From positions 186,001-250,000 of the forward strand of contig NZ_FNCV01000005.1 in NCBI RefSeq assembly GCF_900100455.1: a stretch of DNA of 64,000 nucleotides. Direction: 5' to 3'. The notes below the pieces were generated by a model. That model was not told the origin of the DNA. It was given only the letters and a program-made list of their open reading frames with translations, and made no database searches. The stretch's first letter is position 1; every line of letters begins with the position of its first letter. The position numbers and the translations under genes are program-made. The stretch is from Roseospirillum parvum. GTDB lineage: Bacteria; Pseudomonadota; Alphaproteobacteria; Rhodospirillales; Rhodospirillaceae. Shown here piece after piece: positions 25,769-35,450 of this stretch.

Positions 25769-26161
25769 CGCACCGCCACCCCCACCGCCACGGGTGGCGG
25801 GTTCTGGAGTCCCCCCCCCCAGGAGGAAACCCCAGGAGGAAGCCCCAAAAGGCCGAGACTTTCTTGGCCTTTGATGGTGCTCGCCGGGCCGTCTGGCCCA
25901 GGCCCCCTTGAGGGGCATGGCGCGGGTGCCGGCGCCATGGGGCGGAGTGTGGTCGACCGCCCCGGGCAAAGACCTTTCCAAGGGGGCGCCGCCCGGCTGA
26001 ACGTCGGCTGGCCGGCCCGCCGGGCCCGAAACGGGGGCGGGGCTTGCGGGGTCCGCCCGGCTGCCCGATATTGAACCCTTCAACCTGCCCAATCTTCAGG
26101 GCTCCCGGGCCTTGGCGCGCCGCCGCCGGTCCGGGCCATCCCGATCCGAAGGAAGACCAGC
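25769..26161. other. Intergenic region clpX-lon
   Basis: 393 bp, no supported gene. It has a C-run (25811-25820), two near copies of CCAGGAGGAAGCCCC, and a hairpin at 25848-25872 that may end clpX transcription. Short reading frames across it are GC-rich chance frames. Confidence 0.5.
25848..25872 (+). terminator. Possible terminator after clpX
   Basis: AAAGGCC (25848-25854) and GGCCTTT (25866-25872) form a perfect 7-bp stem with an 11-base loop. The 3' arm ends in TTT only, so the U-run is short. It is 80 bp after the clpX stop. Confidence 0.45.
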
Positions 26162-28582
26162 GTGGAGTCCACTCCCCAGACCGTTCCCGTCCTGCCGCTC
26201 AGGGACATCGTCGTTTTCCCGCACATGATCGTGCCGCTGTTCGTCGGCCGCGAGAAGTCGGTGCGGGCCCTGGAAGAGGTGATGAAGGACGATCGCCAGA
26301 TCCTGCTCATCGCCCAGAAGAACGCCAGCCAGGACGATCCGGAAAGCGACGACATCTACGAGGTCGGCACCCTGTCGACCGTGCTTCAGCTCCTGAAGCT
26401 GCCCGACGGCACGGTGAAGGTGCTGGTCGAGGGCGGCCAGCGGGCCCGGGTGAAGACCTTCACCCAGACCGACACCTATTTCGAGGTCGAGGCCGAGCTG
26501 ATCGAGGAGAACCCCGGCGAGGCCTCGGAGGTCGAGGCCCTGTCGCGTTCGGTGGTCGGCGAGTTCGAGCAGTACATCAAGCTGAACAAGAAGATCCCGC
26601 CGGAGGTGCTGGTCTCGATCAACCAGATCGAGGACGCCGGCAAGCTGGCCGACACCATCGCCTCCCATCTGGCCCTGAAGATTTCCGAGAAGCAGTCGCT
26701 GCTCGAGGTCGCCTCGGTGAACGAGCGCCTGGAGTCCGTCTACGGCTTCATGGAGGGCGAGATTTCCGTCCTTCAGGTGGAAAAACGCATCCGTGGCCGG
26801 GTCAAGCGGCAGATGGAGAAGACCCAGCGCGAGTACTACCTGAACGAACAGATGAAGGCGATCCAGAAGGAACTGGGCGAGGCCGAGGACGGCCGCGACG
26901 AGATCGCCGAGCTGGAAGAGAAGGTCAAGAAAACCCGCCTGTCCAAGGAAGCCCGCGAGAAGTGCGAGGCGGAGCTGAAGAAGCTGCGCTCCATGAGCCC
27001 CATGTCGGCCGAGGCCACGGTGGTGCGCAACTACCTGGACTGGATGCTGGGCATTCCGTGGAAGAAGCGCTCGCGCATCAAGCACGACCTGAAGGGCGCC
27101 CAGGAGGTGCTCGACGCCGACCACTACGGCCTGGAGAAGGTCAAGGAGCGCATTGTCGAGTACCTGGCCGTCCAGCAGCGCATCAAGAAGATCAAGGGCC
27201 CGATCCTCTGCCTGGTCGGCCCGCCGGGGGTGGGCAAGACCTCGCTCGGCAAGTCGATCGCCCGGGCCACGGGGCGCAACTTCGTGCGCATGAGCCTGGG
27301 CGGGGTGCGCGACGAAAGCGAGATCCGCGGCCACCGGCGCACCTACATCGGCTCGATGCCGGGCAAGGTCATCCAGGGCATGAAGAAGGCCAAGACCTCC
27401 AACCCGCTGTTCCTGCTCGACGAGGTGGACAAGCTGGGCAACGACTGGCGGGGCGACCCCTCCTCGGCCCTCCTCGAGGTGCTCGACCCGGAGCAGAACG
27501 CCACCTTCAACGACCACTACCTGGAGGTGGACTACGACCTGTCGGACATCATGTTCGTCACCACCGCCAACACCCTGCGCATGCCCCAGCCGCTGCTCGA
27601 CCGCATGGAGGTGATCCGCATCTCCGGCTACACCGAGGACGAGAAGGTGCAGATCGCGCGCCGTCACCTGATCCCCAAGCAGATTGAGGCCAACGGCCTG
27701 AAGGACGGCGAGTGGGAGATTTCCGATGACGCCCTGCGCGACCTGATCCGCTACTACACCCGCGAGGCCGGGGTGCGGAACCTGGAGCGCGAGCTGGCCA
27801 ACCTGACCCGCAAGGCGGTCAAGGAGATCCTGATCGGCGAGAAGGAAGGCCGGGTCGAGGTGACGCCCGACAACCTGTCGGACTACGCCGGGGTGCGCAA
27901 ATACCGCTTCGGCGAGGTCGAGGGCGAGGATCTGGTTGGCGTCACCACCGGGCTGGCCTGGACCGAGGTGGGCGGCGAGCTGCTGTCCATCGAGGCGGTG
28001 GTCACCCCCGGCAAGGGCGCGGCCACCCTGACCGGCCAGCTCGGCGACGTGATGAAGGAATCGATCCAGGCGGCGCGCTCCTATGTGCGGGCCCGCTCGG
28101 TGGCCTTCGGCATCAAGCCGACGGTGTTCGAGAAGAAGGACTTCCACGTCCACGTGCCAGAGGGGGCGACCCCCAAGGACGGCCCCTCGGCCGGTGTCGC
28201 CATGGTCACCTCGCTGGTCTCGGCGCTGACCGGCATCGCGGTCAGCCGCGAGGTGGCGATGACCGGCGAGATCACCCTGCGCGGCCGGGTGTTGCCCATC
28301 GGTGGTCTGAAGGAGAAGCTGCTGGCCGCCCTGCGCGGTGGCCTGACCACGGTGCTGATCCCCAAGGACAACGAGAAGGATCTGGCCGAGATTCCCGACA
28401 ACGTGAAGGAAGCGCTGACCATCGTGCCGGTGTCGACGGTCGACGAGGTGCTGGAGAAGGCCCTGGTCGCGCCGCTGACCCCGATCGAATGGAACGAGGA
28501 GGACGAGGAGCGCGCCGCCGCCCTGGCCCGCGCCAAGCCCGACAGCGACCCCGGTGGCGACGACGCCGTCACCACCCACTGA
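26162..28582 (+). CDS. lon: ATP-dependent protease Lon
   Basis: 806 residues, full length. It starts with GTG at 26162, preceded by GAAGGAAG, giving [20 protein letters not shown], the conserved Lon N-terminus. Walker A is [12 protein letters not shown] near residue 355. The protease domain shows the catalytic Ser in [11 protein letters not shown] near residue 680 and the Lys in [14 protein letters not shown]. It degrades misfolded and regulatory proteins in the cytoplasm. The HU gene follows, as in many proteobacteria. Confidence 0.98.
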   Translation: MESTPQTVPVLPLRDIVVFPHMIVPLFVGREKSVRALEEVMKDDRQILLIAQKNASQDDPESDDIYEVGTLSTVLQLLKLPDGTVKVLVEGGQRARVKTFTQTDTYFEVEAELIEENPGEASEVEALSRSVVGEFEQYIKLNKKIPPEVLVSINQIEDAGKLADTIASHLALKISEKQSLLEVASVNERLESVYGFMEGEISVLQVEKRIRGRVKRQMEKTQREYYLNEQMKAIQKELGEAEDGRDEIAELEEKVKKTRLSKEAREKCEAELKKLRSMSPMSAEATVVRNYLDWMLGIPWKKRSRIKHDLKGAQEVLDADHYGLEKVKERIVEYLAVQQRIKKIKGPILCLVGPPGVGKTSLGKSIARATGRNFVRMSLGGVRDESEIRGHRRTYIGSMPGKVIQGMKKAKTSNPLFLLDEVDKLGNDWRGDPSSALLEVLDPEQNATFNDHYLEVDYDLSDIMFVTTANTLRMPQPLLDRMEVIRISGYTEDEKVQIARRHLIPKQIEANGLKDGEWEISDDALRDLIRYYTREAGVRNLERELANLTRKAVKEILIGEKEGRVEVTPDNLSDYAGVRKYRFGEVEGEDLVGVTTGLAWTEVGGELLSIEAVVTPGKGAATLTGQLGDVMKESIQAARSYVRARSVAFGIKPTVFEKKDFHVHVPEGATPKDGPSAGVAMVTSLVSALTGIAVSREVAMTGEITLRGRVLPIGGLKEKLLAALRGGLTTVLIPKDNEKDLAEIPDNVKEALTIVPVSTVDEVLEKALVAPLTPIEWNEEDEERAAALARAKPDSDPGGDDAVTTH

Positions 28583-28615
28583 CCCTCCCCACCGCCGGCC
28601 CCTCCGGGTGCGGTT

Positions 28616-28631
28616 TGTGACGCCTGTCACA
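28616..28631. promoter_or_regulatory. CRP/FNR-superfamily-type site
   Basis: TGTGA-CGCCTG-TCACA is a perfect match to the CRP half-site layout TGTGA-N6-TCACA, with outer TTTG and GA. It lies between lon and the HU gene, about 150 bp before the HU promoter. Which regulator would bind is unknown. One such 10-base match can arise by chance over 64 kb, but its intergenic place supports it. Confidence 0.4.
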
Positions 28632-28768
28632 GACCGCCCGGGGCGGCTCGTCTAGCGTTTGCCGGCCCGGCCAGGGGGCTGGGCAAGCCCATGCGCGCGG
28701 CCATTTTCCAACCCATATCCAGAAAGGGGTTGACGTCCCAGAAAGGCCGAAAATCCGCGATTCTTGGA

Positions 28769-28798
28769 TTGACGGGGTGTTTTGAAGCTGCCTACACT
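28769..28798 (+). promoter_or_regulatory. Sigma-70 promoter of the HU gene
   Basis: TTGACG (28769-28774), an 18-bp spacer and TACACT (28793-28798). It lies 70 bp before the GTG start of the HU gene. This is one of the best promoter matches in the window. Confidence 0.65.
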
Positions 28799-28867
28799 CT
28801 CGGAGAATTCAAGGTTTAGTAACACCTTTTCGTCGAACACATCCGGCTAGCAGAGGGGGCTCCTCAC

Positions 28868-29140
28868 GTGAACAAGAATGATCTGGTTGCCGCGGTCGCT
28901 GACAGCAGCGATCTTTCCAAGGCCGACGCCACCAAGGCCGTGGACGCGGTTTTCGAAGCCATCACCGATGCCCTGAAGTCCGGCGACGAGGTTCGCCTGG
29001 TCGGCTTTGGGACCTTCAGTGTGTCGACCCGGGCGGCCAGCGAGGGCCGCAATCCGCGCACCGGGGACAAGATTCAGATTCCCGCCTCCAAGCAGCCCAA
29101 GTTCAAGGCCGGCAAGGTCCTCAAGGACGCCGTGAACTGA
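28868..29140 (+). CDS. hupB: DNA-binding protein HU (beta type)
   Basis: 90 residues, normal HU length. It starts with GTG at 28868 (MNKNDLVAAVADSSDLSKAD). VRLVGFGTFSV and GRNPRTGDKIQIPASK form the DNA-embracing arm, with the conserved RNP intercalating tip. It bends and compacts DNA in the nucleoid. The gene name means HU-beta and is unrelated to the hydrogenase hup genes at the left of the window. Confidence 0.97.
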   Translation: MNKNDLVAAVADSSDLSKADATKAVDAVFEAITDALKSGDEVRLVGFGTFSVSTRAASEGRNPRTGDKIQIPASKQPKFKAGKVLKDAVN

Positions 29141-29452
29141 GCGGCTTCAGGCCGCCTCCGGCCCCCTGAAGGGGGGCGGGGCCTGCTTCTACCCCGGCCG
29201 GAAAAACGGGTGAGGGGTAGGAAAAAAACCATTCCAGGCCGGCCCGGCGGTAGCGTTGGGCCGGCTCTTTCGTGACCGGTCCACAGGCGCTGGCCGCCCC
29301 CATATGGCCGGGCTCATCTGCCGGACCCGCCTGGGCCGTTTCCACCCACCCTGGCGGTTTCCAAAAGGTGGTTTGGCCGTTTTCACAAGGTGGTGCGGCG
29401 TCCTGCCGCCGGCCGGTCGAGGCGTGGGGAAGGGCGCGAGTCGGTACGATGT
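29141..29452. other. Intergenic region HU gene to tRNA-Val
   Basis: 312 bp, no supported gene. CTTCAGG (29145-29151) and CCTGAAG (29165-29171) form a hairpin just after the HU stop that may terminate transcription. Purine-rich GGTAGGAAAAAAACC follows near 29215. The tRNA-Val promoter is expected in the second half but was not located. Confidence 0.5.
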
Positions 29453-29528
29453 GGGCGGTTAGCTCAGCTGGGAGAGCGAGCGGTTTACACCCGCTAGGTC
29501 GGCGGTTCGAACCCGTCACCGCCCACCA
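29453..29528 (+). tRNA. tRNA-Val (TAC)
   Basis: 76 nt with encoded CCA. Acceptor GGGCGGT pairs with ACCGCCC. The anticodon arm is AGCGG-TTTACAC-CCGCT, anticodon TAC. The T arm has GGTTCGAACC. The last 16 nt are repeated 22 bp downstream at 29534-29549. Confidence 0.95.
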
Positions 29529-29709
29529 CCCATCCCGTCACCGCCCACCCACCCCTCCCGGGGCGCGCCGAACGCCCGCCCCACTCCCAAACGACCCCAC
29601 TCCAAAATGGCAACGCCGCGACCGGGGGTCCGGTCGCGGCGGCAAGATGGTGGGCCGTCGGTGGTCGCGTGGGGCGCGCCTCAGGGGCGCTCTTGGATCA
29701 GGGCGCGCC

Positions 29710-30168
29710 TCAGGGGCGCTGGGCGACCGCGATGTTGCCGCTCGGCGCCGGGCCGGGGCTGCGGTAGGGGCCGTTGCAGAAGGCCTCGACAAAGAATTCG
29801 TCGATCAGGTCAAGTGCCCGCTCGCTGGCCGTGCCGGCGTGCAGGTGGGTGCTTTCCGTGGCCAGCCGCTGCAGGCGCCGCAACACGTCGGCCATCTGCA
29901 TGTGGCGCGACAGGTAGGGGCGGCTGCAATGGGGGAACAGGCGCCGACGCTCGATGTCGATGTGGCTTTCCGCCTGACGGATGAAGGTGGCGATCAGCCC
30001 GCCCACGGCGGGGTCGGCCTGGGCCGCGTCATCGTCGTTCTCGGCCGCGGCGACCGGGGCGATGGAGCGGGCGATGCGCGCCCCCAGGTCGTGCAGGGCG
30101 GCGTTGGATCGGTCGACCTCCGAGACCCCGGTGGCGGCAGGGCGGTGGTTGTGCTTCAGGGCGACCAT
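29710..30168 (-). CDS. Hemerythrin-like four-helix protein with missing iron ligands
   Basis: 152 residues from ATG 30168 (MVALKHNHRPAATGVSEVD), preceded by GGGAG. The spacing resembles bacteriohemerythrin: VSEVDRSNAALHDL stands for the iD-x-qH-x-x-L block, FIRQAESHIDIERRRLFP for the HF-x-x-E-E block, and HMQMADVLRRL for the third helix. The first-block His is Asn here, and the final H-x-x-x-D is absent (LIDEFFVEAF), so normal di-iron binding looks unlikely. Function unknown; fold assignment moderate. It stands alone on the minus strand. Confidence 0.6.
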   Translation of the reverse strand: MVALKHNHRPAATGVSEVDRSNAALHDLGARIARSIAPVAAAENDDDAAQADPAVGGLIATFIRQAESHIDIERRRLFPHCSRPYLSRHMQMADVLRRLQRLATESTHLHAGTASERALDLIDEFFVEAFCNGPYRSPGPAPSGNIAVAQRP

Positions 30169-30547
30169 GGCAGAAACTCCCAAAACCAGAGTGGCCTCGC
30201 CGGTCCGGCCGTCAAGGCGGGCCGGCGGACCAAGTCCCAGGGGCGGGCGACGGCGGCCGGCCGGCTGGGGAACCAGGAACCAGAAAACGGGGGCCGATGT
30301 TTCCTGATCGGATGCTTCCTGATCGGAGCGGGTGCCGGCGGTTGCGTGCCGGCTTGCCCCCGTTGCTCCCGAGCAACAACACCCCACACCGCGTGTCGCC
30401 GGATGGGGTGTGCCACATTCGGGGGCCCCGATCGACGGCCCATTGATGAAATTTTAGCGCGTTGGGGGGTGAAAGGGCACGGGTGCGTCGGGGTAATATG
30501 CCTTTGAACCGAACCGGATGTTTCAGTGTGTTGGCGGCGAGGATGTG
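30169..30547. other. Divergent spacer between hemerythrin-like gene and ratA
   Basis: 379 bp, no supported gene. It must hold promoters for both neighbours. TTGATGAAATTTTAGCGCG near 30441 is the most AT-rich part and may belong to the ratA promoter. A local duplication CGGATG(C/T)TTCCTGATCGGA lies around 30307-30340. Confidence 0.45.
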
Positions 30548-30982
30548 ATGGCTTTCACCTGCGAGGTGGTTTTTCCCCAGGCGTGCGAGACGGTGTTCGA
30601 TCTGGTCGCCGACGTGGAGCGCTATCCCGAGTTCGTGCCCCATTGGCGGGCCGCCCGGGTGGTCGCCCGTCATGGCGATGGCAGCTACGAGACGTTGCAG
30701 GCGGTCAGCTTCGGCCCGGTCAGCCAGAAATTCCACACCCTGACCACCGTCGAGCGGCCCCGGCGGTTGACCATCAAGGCGCTCAAAGGGCCGTTCCGGG
30801 CGTTTTTCATCGATTGGCGGTTCAGCCCGATGGGCGCCGAGTCGGGGGGCGGATGCCGGGTCGCCCTGCGCTTCGAGGTGGACATGAAGGCCGGCCCCAT
30901 GCAGCGCCTGGTCGACCACGCCATCGGTCAGATGAGCCACCAGATGATCGAGGCCTTCCGGCGCCGGGCCGCCCTTCTCTGA
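30548..30982 (+). CDS. ratA: RatA/COQ10-like START-domain protein
   Basis: 144 residues from ATG 30548, preceded by GAGG. FPQACETVFDLVADVERYPE and FVPHWRAARVV match the polyketide-cyclase/START-like RatA-COQ10 family. Eukaryotic COQ10 binds coenzyme Q and supports respiration, while E. coli RatA is described as blocking 70S assembly. Close to rquA and nuo, a quinone-related role is the more attractive idea, but that is inference. The gene symbol follows common annotation, not proven activity. Confidence 0.8.
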   Translation: MAFTCEVVFPQACETVFDLVADVERYPEFVPHWRAARVVARHGDGSYETLQAVSFGPVSQKFHTLTTVERPRRLTIKALKGPFRAFFIDWRFSPMGAESGGGCRVALRFEVDMKAGPMQRLVDHAIGQMSHQMIEAFRRRAALL

Positions 30983-31260
30983 GTACCCGGGCGGGGGGCG
31001 GCTGGTCGTTCAGGGGTAGGGTTCGGGGCCCGGGCCCGCCGGCGGGATCGGCGTGACCGTCATCAACCTGTCGGAAAGACTTGCATCCTGTGCCTCGGGG
31101 CGTAGTCTCTCGCCTGCTCGTGCCGGGCTGGCGGTTGACACCGGACGCCGGGTGGGGCATGAGGTCGGCGCTCCAGGGCCCGGTGACCCTTCACGACAGC
31201 CGGGTCCGGACCCAGATGCCCTGGTCTGGGTCTTGAAATCCCGCGGGAGACGGTAGTTCC

Positions 31261-32028
31261 GTGACGTACGATCCTCCTTCTTTCCAGCACGCTGGCGGCA
31301 GCAAGACCCTGACCGCCGGCCGCCTCGCCCCCGAGCCCTCCGGCAAGGCCGCCCTGGCCGCCTCGACGCCCAGTGTTCCCAAGTACATGCACGAGGTTTA
31401 CAGCTGGGCCTATCTCAGTCCGGTTGGCCAGTGGGTGTTCGACCGCTCGGTGTCGGTCAATGCCATCCTGTGGGGCAACGCCGACCGGTTGATCCAGTCG
31501 GTCGAGGACGAGCTGGAAGCCGGGCAGAAGGTGCTGCAGGCGGCTTGTGTCTACGGCGACTTCTCCAAGCGCATGGCCAGCAAGGTGGGGCCCGAGGGGC
31601 GGCTTGATGTGATCGACATCGCCCCCAACCAGGTCCGCCAGACCCGGGTCAAGCTGAGCGAGCACCCGCAGGCCAGCGTGCGCATCGCCGATGCCCGCGA
31701 GCCCGGGGTGGGCGAGCTGGACGTGGCGATCTGCTTCTTCCTGCTGCACGAGGTGCCAGCCGACTACAAGCCGGTCATCGTCAACGCCCTGTTCGACAGC
31801 GTGCGCCCGGGCGGCAAGGTGGTTTTCGTCGATTACCACCGGATGGCCGGCTGGCATCCGCTGCGCCCCATCATGTGGTCGGTCTATCGGCTGCTGGAGC
31901 CCTTCGCCCAGGAACTGGTCGATGGCTCCATCCCGGCCCTGGCCGCGCAGCGCGACGACATCGAATGGGGCCCGACGCAGACCTTCTTCGGCGGCCTCTA
32001 CCAGAAGATCGTCGCCCATCGCCGATAG
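31261..32028 (+). CDS. rquA: Rhodoquinone biosynthesis protein RquA
   Basis: 255 residues from GTG 31261 (GGGAGACGG upstream). RquA, first shown in Rhodospirillum rubrum, converts ubiquinone to rhodoquinone by replacing a methoxy group with an amino group. The sequence has the RquA blocks VPKYMHEVYSWAYLSP, NAILWGNADRL, QAACVYGDFSKRMA (a methyltransferase motif I modified from the usual GxGxG), CFFLLHEVPADYKP and VVFVDYHRMAGWHPL. It is SAM-dependent-methyltransferase-like in fold. TTGACA at 31135-31140 is a possible -35. It is 334 bp upstream of nuoA on the same strand. Confidence 0.92.
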   Translation: MTYDPPSFQHAGGSKTLTAGRLAPEPSGKAALAASTPSVPKYMHEVYSWAYLSPVGQWVFDRSVSVNAILWGNADRLIQSVEDELEAGQKVLQAACVYGDFSKRMASKVGPEGRLDVIDIAPNQVRQTRVKLSEHPQASVRIADAREPGVGELDVAICFFLLHEVPADYKPVIVNALFDSVRPGGKVVFVDYHRMAGWHPLRPIMWSVYRLLEPFAQELVDGSIPALAAQRDDIEWGPTQTFFGGLYQKIVAHRR

Positions 32029-32362
32029 CCCCGCGCCGCCAATGGTGCAGCGCGGTACTCTGGTTGGGGAGCCGGCTGCACCCCGCGGCGAACCGGGCTT
32101 TGGTGCGAAACCTGCCATGGATTCTTGACTTGACTGGGTGTGACGGATTACACCGACCCGGCAGGGAGGGGATGCGGCACGTGACGGGCAAAAAGACCCA
32201 GTGCCAGGGGCGGGTATTCAAGGCCCGCGAGACCAAGCGTCCCAGGCAGGTTCGACTCCAGGTGAGTGGAACGGATCGGCGGCGCCGGTCCGCGACGGTC
32301 AACGTGTGTTGGTCCAACGTGTGCTGGTCCAACCTGTGCTGGGAGGCTGTGAAGGCGACCCC
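32029..32362. other. Leader region between rquA and nuoA
   Basis: 334 bp, no supported gene. It contains a good promoter (32125-32153) and, just before nuoA, three tandem near-copies of the 15-mer GTCCAACGTGTGCTG (32297-32340). A frame open across the repeats is fused to nuoA but has no protein-like content. Confidence 0.55.
32125..32153 (+). promoter_or_regulatory. Promoter of the nuo operon
   Basis: TTGACT (32125-32130), a 17-bp spacer and TTACAC (32148-32153), 210 bp before nuoA. It would give the complex I operon its own start separate from rquA, with a leader that includes the 15-bp repeats. Confidence 0.55.
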
Positions 32363-32728
32363 ATGACGGATTACCTGCTGGGCTATCTGCCGATTCTCAT
32401 CTTCCTGCTGATTGCCGTGGCGATGGCCCTGGCGGCGGTCGGTGGCTCCTACGTGCTGGCCCGCCATCGGCCGGACCCGGAGAAGGACTCGGCCTACGAA
32501 TGCGGCTTCGAGGCCTTCGATGACGCCCGCACGCGCTTTGACGTGCGCTACTATCTGGTCGCCATCCTGTTCATCATCTTCGACCTCGAGGTCGCCTTCC
32601 TGTTTCCCTGGGCGGTCAGCCTGGGCGACATCGGGCTGGTCGGCTTCTGGTCGATGATGGTCTTCCTGCTCGTGCTGACCGTGGGCTTCATCTACGAGTG
32701 GCGCAAGGGTGCGCTGGAGTGGGAATGA
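32363..32728 (+). CDS. nuoA: NADH-quinone oxidoreductase subunit A
   Basis: 121 residues with three membrane helices. The ATG at 32363 ([10 protein letters not shown]) is preferred over an upstream start through the repeats. The matrix-loop-like [20 protein letters not shown], with its conserved Cys near the quinone site, is present. First gene of a complete 14-gene nuoA-N operon. Overlaps nuoB by 4 bp (ATGA). Confidence 0.96.
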   Translation: MTDYLLGYLPILIFLLIAVAMALAAVGGSYVLARHRPDPEKDSAYECGFEAFDDARTRFDVRYYLVAILFIIFDLEVAFLFPWAVSLGDIGLVGFWSMMVFLLVLTVGFIYEWRKGALEWE

Positions 32729-33336
32729 GTGCGGGAATGAGCCAGGAATCGAGCGGCGCCGCGACGCCGCGCGCCGAAGAGGACGCCATGCACAGCCAAA
32801 CCGACCAGCCGGGCAACCTGCCGGCCGCCGGGCCGGGCAGCCCCGACAGCCCGCTCACCCTCGGTCAGGCCCTGGCCGAGAAGGGGGTGGTGTTGTCCAC
32901 CGTCGATGGGTTGGTCAACTGGGCCCGCACCGGCTCGTTGTGGCCGATGACCTTCGGTCTGGCCTGCTGTGCGCTGGAAATGATCCACGCCTACATGCCG
33001 CGCTACGACCTGGACCGCTTCGGCGTGGTGCCCCGACCCAGCCCGCGCCAGTCGGACGTGATGATCGTTTCCGGTACCCTGACCAACAAGATGGCGCCCG
33101 CCATGCGCAAGGTCTACGATCAGATGGCCGAGCCGCGCTGGGTGATCAGCATGGGCAGTTGCGCCAACGGCGGCGGCTACTATCACTATTCCTATTCGGT
33201 GGTGCGCGGCTGTGATCGCATCGTGCCGGTGGACATCTACGTGCCCGGCTGCCCGCCCACCGCCGAGGCCCTGGTCTATGGGGTGATGCAGTTGCAGAAG
33301 AAGATCCGGCGCACCGGCACGGTGCTCAGGGGCTAG
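32725..33336 (+). CDS. nuoB: NADH-quinone oxidoreductase subunit B
   Basis: 203 residues from ATG 32725; ATG 32788 (MHSQTDQPG) would be a shorter alternative. NuoB carries cluster N2, the last Fe-S centre before quinone. The ligands are seen in GLACCALEM (two adjacent Cys), [10 protein letters not shown] and [12 protein letters not shown]. The N-terminal about 45 residues are polar and poorly conserved. 179 bp of repeat-containing spacer follow. Confidence 0.97.
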   Translation: MSAGMSQESSGAATPRAEEDAMHSQTDQPGNLPAAGPGSPDSPLTLGQALAEKGVVLSTVDGLVNWARTGSLWPMTFGLACCALEMIHAYMPRYDLDRFGVVPRPSPRQSDVMIVSGTLTNKMAPAMRKVYDQMAEPRWVISMGSCANGGGYYHYSYSVVRGCDRIVPVDIYVPGCPPTAEALVYGVMQLQKKIRRTGTVLRG

Positions 33337-33515
33337 CCCTCGGAACGAAACAGCGGGCGCGCCGGGGTCGGGGAGGGCGCCGGCGGGCGACATGGACGAA
33401 CGGGAGAGGGGAGCGCCCGGGGCGAAACCCGGGTTTGCGGGAGCCCCCCAGGTGGCAGGGGCTCAAGGTGGAGAGGCCCCAGGTGGATGAGCCCCCAGGT
33501 GGACGAGGACGGGAA

Positions 33516-34160
33516 ATGAGCCTGAACAGCGACCAGCGAGCGGCCCTGGCCGATCTGGGCGAGCACATCGCCGCCGCCCTGCCCAACCAGGTGCTGGCCC
33601 ACCGGCTGGTCGGCGACGAGCTGACGGTCGAGGTGCAGGCCGCCTCCATCGTCTCGGTGCTGACCTTCCTGCGCGACGACGCCAACTGCATGTTCGCCCA
33701 ACTGGTCGACATCTCCGGGGCCGACTATCCGGAGCGCGACCCGCGCTTCGAGGTGGTCTATCACCTGCTGTCGCTGAAGCATAACCAGCGGGTGCGGGTG
33801 AAGCTCGCCACCGACGAGGCGACGCCGGTGCCCTCGGTGGTCAAGGTGTTCTCCTCGGCCAACTGGTTCGAGCGCGAGTGCTGGGACATGTACGGCGTGT
33901 TCTTCGCCGATCATCCGGACCTGCGGCGCCTGCTCAGCGACTACGGCTTCGAGGGGCATCCCCTGCGCAAGGACTTCCCGCTGACCGGGTTCGTCGAGGT
34001 GCGCTACGACGAGAGCGCCAAGCGCTGCGTCTACGAGCCGGTGCGTCTGGCCCAGGAATTCCGCAGCTTCGACTTTCTCAGCCCCTGGGAGGGGCCGGAG
34101 AACTTCGCCCGGGGCGTGCTGGCCGGTGACGAGAAGGCGACCGGGAAGGACGCCGGATGA
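33516..34160 (+). CDS. nuoC: NADH-quinone oxidoreductase subunit C
   Basis: 214 residues from ATG 33516. The 30-kDa subunit signature [20 protein letters not shown] is at residues 115-134, followed by [20 protein letters not shown]. It is a separate gene, not fused to nuoD, as usual in alphaproteobacteria. The preceding spacer holds three CCCAGGTGG copies (about 33448-33501), the last just upstream of the start. Confidence 0.97.
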   Translation: MSLNSDQRAALADLGEHIAAALPNQVLAHRLVGDELTVEVQAASIVSVLTFLRDDANCMFAQLVDISGADYPERDPRFEVVYHLLSLKHNQRVRVKLATDEATPVPSVVKVFSSANWFERECWDMYGVFFADHPDLRRLLSDYGFEGHPLRKDFPLTGFVEVRYDESAKRCVYEPVRLAQEFRSFDFLSPWEGPENFARGVLAGDEKATGKDAG

Positions 34161-34271
34161 GGCGGCCGACGACCCCAACGGCGGCGCGCCGTCATTGCGA
34201 TCGATCAAGGCGGGGTCGGCGGCGTGCCGGCGATATGATCCCCCACCCCCCGCACGTCCAGGCGAGTTGAG

Positions 34272-35450
34272 ATGGCCCAGTCCCAGATCCGCAACTTCAA
34301 CCTGAACTTCGGCCCCCAGCACCCGGCGGCGCACGGCGTGCTGCGTCTGGTGTTGGAGCTGGACGGCGAGGTGGTCGAGCGGGCCGATCCGCATGTCGGG
34401 CTGCTGCATCGCGGCACCGAGAAGCTGATCGAGCACAAGACCTATCTTCAGGCGCTGCCCTACTTCGACCGCCTGGACTACGCCTGCCCGTTGAACATGG
34501 AGCACTCCTACGTCATCGCCGTGGAGCGCCTTTTGGGGATCGAGCCGCCGCCGCGCGCCAAGTACCTGCGCACCCTGTTCGCCGAGCTGACGCGCATCTA
34601 CAACCACCTGATGAACACCACCTCGATGGTCATGGACGTGGGCGCCATGACCCCCATGCTGTGGGGCTTCGAGGAGCGCGAGAAGATCCACGAGTTCTTC
34701 GAGGGGGTGTCCGGGGCGCGCATGCACCTGGCCTGGTTCCGCCCCGGCGGCGTGGCCTTCGACATGCCCGAGGGGATGGCCGAGCGCATCCTGGCCTGGA
34801 ACGAGGCGTTCACCACCTTTCTCGACGACTTCGAGACGATGATCGACGAGAACCGCATCTTCAAGCAGCGCACGGTGGATGTCTCGGTGGTCAGCCAGGA
34901 GCAGGCGCTGGATCTCGGCTTCACCGGCCCCTGCCTGCGCGCCACCGGCCTTGCCTGGGACCTGCGCAAGGCGCAGCCCTACGATGCCTACGAGGACATG
35001 GACTTCCAGATCCCGACCGCCAAGTCGGGCGACTGCTACGCCCGCTATCTGGTCCGCATGGCGGAGTTCCGGGAAAGCCAGAAGATCATCCGCCAGTGCC
35101 TGGAAAACCTGCCGGACGGCGAGGTGCGCTCGGACAGCCGCAAGATCCAGGCCCCCAGCCGGGCCGAGATGAAGCACTCCATGGAGGCCCTGATCCATCA
35201 CTTCAAGCTCTACACCGAGGGCTTCCACGTGCCCCCGGGCGAGGTCTACGCGGCCACCGAGGCGGCGACCGGCGAGTTCGGCGTCTATCTGGTGTCGGAT
35301 GGCACCAACCGGCCCTATCGCTGTTCCATCCGCTCGCCGGGCTATGTCCACCTGTCGGCCATGGACACCCTGATGAAAGGTCACATGCTGGCCGACGCGC
35401 CGGCCTGCATCGGCTCCATCGACGTGGTCTTCGGGGAGGTTGACCGATGA
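34272..35450 (+). CDS. nuoD: NADH-quinone oxidoreductase subunit D
   Basis: 392 residues. The 49-kDa subunit forms the quinone pocket with NuoB and is distantly related to the hydrogenase large subunit, like HupL in this window. [20 protein letters not shown] is the N-terminal signature with the pocket His. The end overlaps nuoE by 4 bp. A 111-bp gap separates it from nuoC. Confidence 0.97.
   Translation: MAQSQIRNFNLNFGPQHPAAHGVLRLVLELDGEVVERADPHVGLLHRGTEKLIEHKTYLQALPYFDRLDYACPLNMEHSYVIAVERLLGIEPPPRAKYLRTLFAELTRIYNHLMNTTSMVMDVGAMTPMLWGFEEREKIHEFFEGVSGARMHLAWFRPGGVAFDMPEGMAERILAWNEAFTTFLDDFETMIDENRIFKQRTVDVSVVSQEQALDLGFTGPCLRATGLAWDLRKAQPYDAYEDMDFQIPTAKSGDCYARYLVRMAEFRESQKIIRQCLENLPDGEVRSDSRKIQAPSRAEMKHSMEALIHHFKLYTEGFHVPPGEVYAATEAATGEFGVYLVSDGTNRPYRCSIRSPGYVHLSAMDTLMKGHMLADAPACIGSIDVVFGEVDR

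Noticed and set aside
32201-32362. N-terminal extension of NuoA
   Set aside because: The extension is made by the 15-bp repeats; NuoA begins at [10 protein letters not shown] by family alignment.
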